Of a stretch of 47,487 nucleotides of DNA, positions 45,753 to 47,487 are shown piece after piece. Source of the stretch: an uncultured Rhodospirillaceae bacterium (GTDB lineage Bacteria; Pseudomonadota; Alphaproteobacteria; Rhodospirillales; Casp-alpha2). A program made the position numbers and the translations under genes. The DNA lies in the NCBI GenBank assembly GCA_913030825.1, contig CAJWCU010000024.1:1-47487 (forward strand), in the 5' to 3' direction. The stretch's first letter is position 1. Every line of letters starts with the position of its first letter. Below the pieces are notes generated by a model, which was given only the letters and a program-made list of their open reading frames with translations, was not told where the DNA came from and made no database searches.

Positions 45753-46079
45753 ATGCGATTTACAGGCGAAGCCCGGGCGTGGGTTGGCAGGAGAGGAGCG
45801 TCGAGGTGGCGCGTCGGGCGTTATGTTATGGCGTCTGCAGCCCTGTTCATGATATGTTCTGCGGGGCTATGTGGTTTCGGGTTTGATGTTCGAGCTTCGC
45901 TCAGCGTAGAATCCGAATATTCAGTCGGTCCAACCGCTGAGTTCGGTTGCGGGAATGTCCCGTTCACATCGGACGACGTGCAGCAAGTGGAACGCCGACT
46001 GTGCCGAGCCGACCGTTGGGAGAAATCCCGGCGGGATCGTTTCGGCGGCAAGCAACCCGATTTCAGTGTGGGTTCCTAG
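45753..46079 (+). CDS. Small putative secreted or membrane protein encoded across repeat B
   Basis: 108 aa from an ATG with GGAGG about five bases upstream. The N-terminus is Arg-rich (RAWVGRRGASRWRVGR), followed by a hydrophobic signal-like or transmembrane stretch (YVMASAALFMICSAGLCGFGF). The C-terminal 45 residues are mostly repeat B and end in tandem TAG TAG. The frame is open upstream back to 45552, through repeat A. Family not recognised. It may be a real accessory gene, or only the chromosomal part of a longer frame made when the RT copies the region. Confidence 0.45.
   Translation: MRFTGEARAWVGRRGASRWRVGRYVMASAALFMICSAGLCGFGFDVRASLSVESEYSVGPTAEFGCGNVPFTSDDVQQVERRLCRADRWEKSRRDRFGGKQPDFSVGS
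45943..46053 (+). repeat. 111-bp direct repeat, copy B
   Basis: Identical to copy A and placed 48 bases before the RT start codon. Flanking bases differ at once on both sides (T before TCGG here versus G in copy A; AACCC after here versus GGGTT after A), so the repeat ends are sharp. Confidence 0.97.
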
Positions 46080-46100
46080 TAGTGGCGCTGAGAAGAGGGA

Positions 46101-47321
46101 ATGCAACAACACCGCCGCCCTTTAAATATCTTCTCCCATAGCAATCTTGAGATTGCTTGGCAGGACGTTTCAAAAGGGAAGCGTATGTCGCGCTCGTTTG
46201 GTGTTGATGGCCAAACGATTGAAAGTTTTGCGAGCCACAAAGATCAAAACCTCCGAGACATTCGTTCGCGAGTGTTAGCTGGGACTTACAAGTTCTCGCT
46301 GCTCAACGCTCGACCAATCCCAAAGCCCGGTTCGACGAAACCTCGAATAATATCAGTGCCTACTGTGGAGGATCGAATTGTGCAGAGGTGCATTCTCAAT
46401 TTTCTTTTGAAGGGAGATCGCTTGAAGGTATTGAACCCAATTAGTCATGGGTTCAATAGAGGTGTGGGCCGAGGGGTGCCTTCAGCGGTTAGGGAAGCAA
46501 AAAAATATAGAAAGACCGGGCTGTGGGTACTGAAAACAGATATTTCTTCTTTTTTTGATAAAATAAATAGAGATTTATTGTTTCAAGAAATTGATAAAAA
46601 GCTCAATAAGACATCAATTTTTAGTTTACTCAAATCAGCGCTCGATTCTGAAATAAATACCGAAGACCCTGAAATACAGGATATTGTCTACCAGAATGGG
46701 ATTGTCGTTGGCGAAGGCATTCGCCAGGGGATGCCCTTGTCTCCTTTGATATCTAATTTTGTTTTAAGGAGATTTGATGCGGCTGCGCAAAAGCGAAGTC
46801 TGAAAATAGTGCGGTACGCTGATGACCTTATCTTATTTTGTAAGGATGAGCCGGCCTGCAAGGACGCGTATCTTTTCGTTGAGGCAGAACTGCGAAAAAT
46901 TCGGCTTGGCGTGCCTGAACTCAGTGTAAGCGGGAAGAGCGTAATAAAATCACCGGAAGAGAGCGTGGAATTTTTAGGTTTCGAACTTTGCGGCAAGAAA
47001 GATCGTTACGCTGTCCGAATTCCAAAGGAAGCTTATGAGACCTTAAGCGACAGACTTAGTGTGTATGGGACATTTCAAACTGCATTTGAGAAGAAGAGAA
47101 CACTTTCTCGAGTCACCCAGACGATTGAGAACATCGTGGTTGGATATGAGCGGAGCTATGACGTTGCCGACTCGAGCAACCATGCTGAGTTTAAAAATTA
47201 CGCCCGTTCAAAAAAGAAGGCGACCGTGAACAGTCTGCTGAAGTCAATGTTCGGTGCCGAGGTAATAAATAGATTAAGCGCCGAACACCGAGAATTTTTA
47301 GGTTTCAGCTCTGATCAATAG
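46101..47321 (+). CDS. Standalone RNA-directed DNA polymerase (reverse transcriptase) of unassigned group
   Basis: 406 aa. In order: an RT0-like block (16-45, AWQDVSKGKRMSRSFGVDGQ), IPKPGSTKPRIISVPTVEDR (73-92), SHGFNRGVG (115-123), motif A with D147 (KTDISSFFDKI), RQGMPLSPLISN (208-219), the catalytic YADD at 239-242, and VEFLGF (289-294). The C-terminal 100 residues form a basic helical thumb-like region, with no HNH endonuclease or maturase zinc motif. QGxxxSP rules against DGR RTs; NAxxH and VTG retron motifs are missing. Codon use is strikingly AT-rich compared with all neighbours, so it was probably acquired by transfer. AAGAGG lies just upstream of the ATG; an in-frame ATG at 46185 with AAGGGA is a weaker alternative. 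Confidence 0.92.
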   Translation: MQQHRRPLNIFSHSNLEIAWQDVSKGKRMSRSFGVDGQTIESFASHKDQNLRDIRSRVLAGTYKFSLLNARPIPKPGSTKPRIISVPTVEDRIVQRCILNFLLKGDRLKVLNPISHGFNRGVGRGVPSAVREAKKYRKTGLWVLKTDISSFFDKINRDLLFQEIDKKLNKTSIFSLLKSALDSEINTEDPEIQDIVYQNGIVVGEGIRQGMPLSPLISNFVLRRFDAAAQKRSLKIVRYADDLILFCKDEPACKDAYLFVEAELRKIRLGVPELSVSGKSVIKSPEESVEFLGFELCGKKDRYAVRIPKEAYETLSDRLSVYGTFQTAFEKKRTLSRVTQTIENIVVGYERSYDVADSSNHAEFKNYARSKKKATVNSLLKSMFGAEVINRLSAEHREFLGFSSDQ

Positions 47322-47324
47322 GCG

Positions 47325-47487
47325 TCAGGCCCGCTTCTTTTCCGGCTTCCGGTCCAGATAGGGGGCGAGGTACTCGCCCGTATAGCTGCCCTTGGTCGCG
47401 GCGACGTCTTCGGGCGTGCCCTGGGCGACCAACTTGCCGCCCTTGGTGCCGCCTTCGGGTCCCAGGTCGATCACCCAGTCGGCCGTC
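47325..47487 (-). CDS. uvrA: Excinuclease ABC subunit UvrA, C-terminal end (truncated by window)
   Basis: Only the last 53 codons are inside the window. The translation [20 protein letters not shown] followed by [22 protein letters not shown] is the highly conserved UvrA C-terminus of the nucleotide-excision repair damage sensor, ending in a Lys/Arg-rich tail. Its stop is three bases from the RT stop on the other strand. Confidence 0.95.
   Translation of the reverse strand, partial: TADWVIDLGPEGGTKGGKLVAQGTPEDVAATKGSYTGEYLAPYLDRKPEKKRA

Larger units (their letters stand above)
45512..46100 (+). ncRNA. Candidate structured RNA upstream of the reverse transcriptase
   Basis: Between the promoter-like site and the RT ATG the transcript would be highly structured: ACACC-TCTT-GGTGT (near 45514-45527), CTC(T)AAGCT/AGCTTGAG (near 45531-45552), CGGGA-ATG-TCCCG inside each 111-bp repeat, GGGA-GAAA-TCCC also in each repeat, TCAG(T)CGG/CCGCTGA (45921-45940) just before repeat B, and AACCC/GGGTT (46054-46074) just after it. 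Many standalone bacterial RTs use an upstream noncoding RNA as template. The exact ends are not determined and the region also encodes a short ORF, so the ncRNA call is inference. Confidence 0.4.

Noticed and set aside
45505-45886. Two other overlapping + strand frames in the RT leader (115 and 112 aa)
   Set aside because: They have no good ribosome site and do not span the repeat unit; probably chance frames in the structured region.
45574-47321. Diversity-generating retroelement (TR/VR pair with RT)
   Set aside because: Repeat B overlaps the 3' end of a small ORF as a VR would, but A and B are identical with no adenine-directed differences, the RT has QGxxxSP instead of the DGR GxxxSQ motif, and no Avd-like gene is seen.
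45512-47321. Classical retron (msr-msd-ret)
   Set aside because: The RT does not show NAxxH or VTG motifs and no a1/a2 inverted pair flanking an msr-msd was found by eye. A divergent retron cannot be fully excluded without covariance search.
45512-47487. Group II intron
   Set aside because: The RT lacks the DNA-binding and endonuclease parts, and only three bases lie between its stop and the uvrA stop, leaving no room for domains V and VI of the ribozyme.

Overview
The window comes from the chromosome of a GC-rich alphaproteobacterium. Order Rhodospirillales or a close relative is the best fit. The evidence is gene order: dgt, SPOR protein, nagZ, scpA-scpB, tatABC, serS-surE-pcm, M23 lipoprotein, yajC-secD-secF, an NDUFAF3-like gene, an NDUFAF6-like gene and trmFO follow the usual alphaproteobacterial arrangement. 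Two short PAS proteins of a type common in Rhodospirillales support this. No rRNA, tRNA, CRISPR array or insertion sequence was recognised. Both ends cut a gene: a homoserine-dehydrogenase-like SAF protein on the left and uvrA on the right.

Layout. 1-12100 is mixed metabolism and housekeeping: the SAF-domain oxidoreductase, two convergent PAS proteins, a TauD-type dioxygenase, htpX, a secreted metallo-beta-lactamase-fold protein, tag, a large MscS channel, a small helix-turn-helix protein next to an SbtA-type bicarbonate permease, xthA, erpA and a GlcG-like protein. 12171-23724 is a dense co-oriented core block for dNTP control, cell-wall recycling, chromosome condensation, Tat export, serine charging, repair and stationary survival, and envelope growth. 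23768-34389 holds a DUF815 ATPase, the Sec accessory operon, the two complex-I-assembly-factor relatives (split here by a hypothetical gene and sodB), a TPR/glycosyltransferase-like protein and trmFO. 34559-42761 is more accessory: a pentapeptide-repeat protein, rhodanese, a two-subunit CoA-transferase-like pair, a CaiB/BaiF CoA-transferase, secreted proteins, a CDP-alcohol phosphatidyltransferase, and three small proteins with no recognised family. One of these is followed by a run of hairpins that could be a small RNA. 42807-45393 is a divergent GntR regulator / two-subunit aconitase X module with a visible promoter-operator.

The most unusual part is 45420-47321, squeezed between the aconitase X operon and the 3' end of uvrA. 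It holds an AT-rich reverse transcriptase of 406 aa with YADD and QGxxxSP motifs but no maturase endonuclease. It is preceded by a promoter-like site, a hairpin-rich leader and two perfect 111-bp direct copies whose starts are 369 bp apart. The 369-bp unit is exactly 123 codons and is stop-free in one frame, so a cDNA made by slipping from one repeat to the other would carry an endless reading frame. In the chromosome that frame ends at tandem TAG TAG just before the RT gene. It also contains a 108-aa ORF with a good ribosome-binding site and a signal-peptide-like segment. The RT lacks the DGR, retron and group II intron hallmarks I looked for. The layout recalls defence-associated RTs that copy an upstream noncoding RNA, notably DRT2. 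This is the main candidate for an undescribed system; the mechanism is inference.
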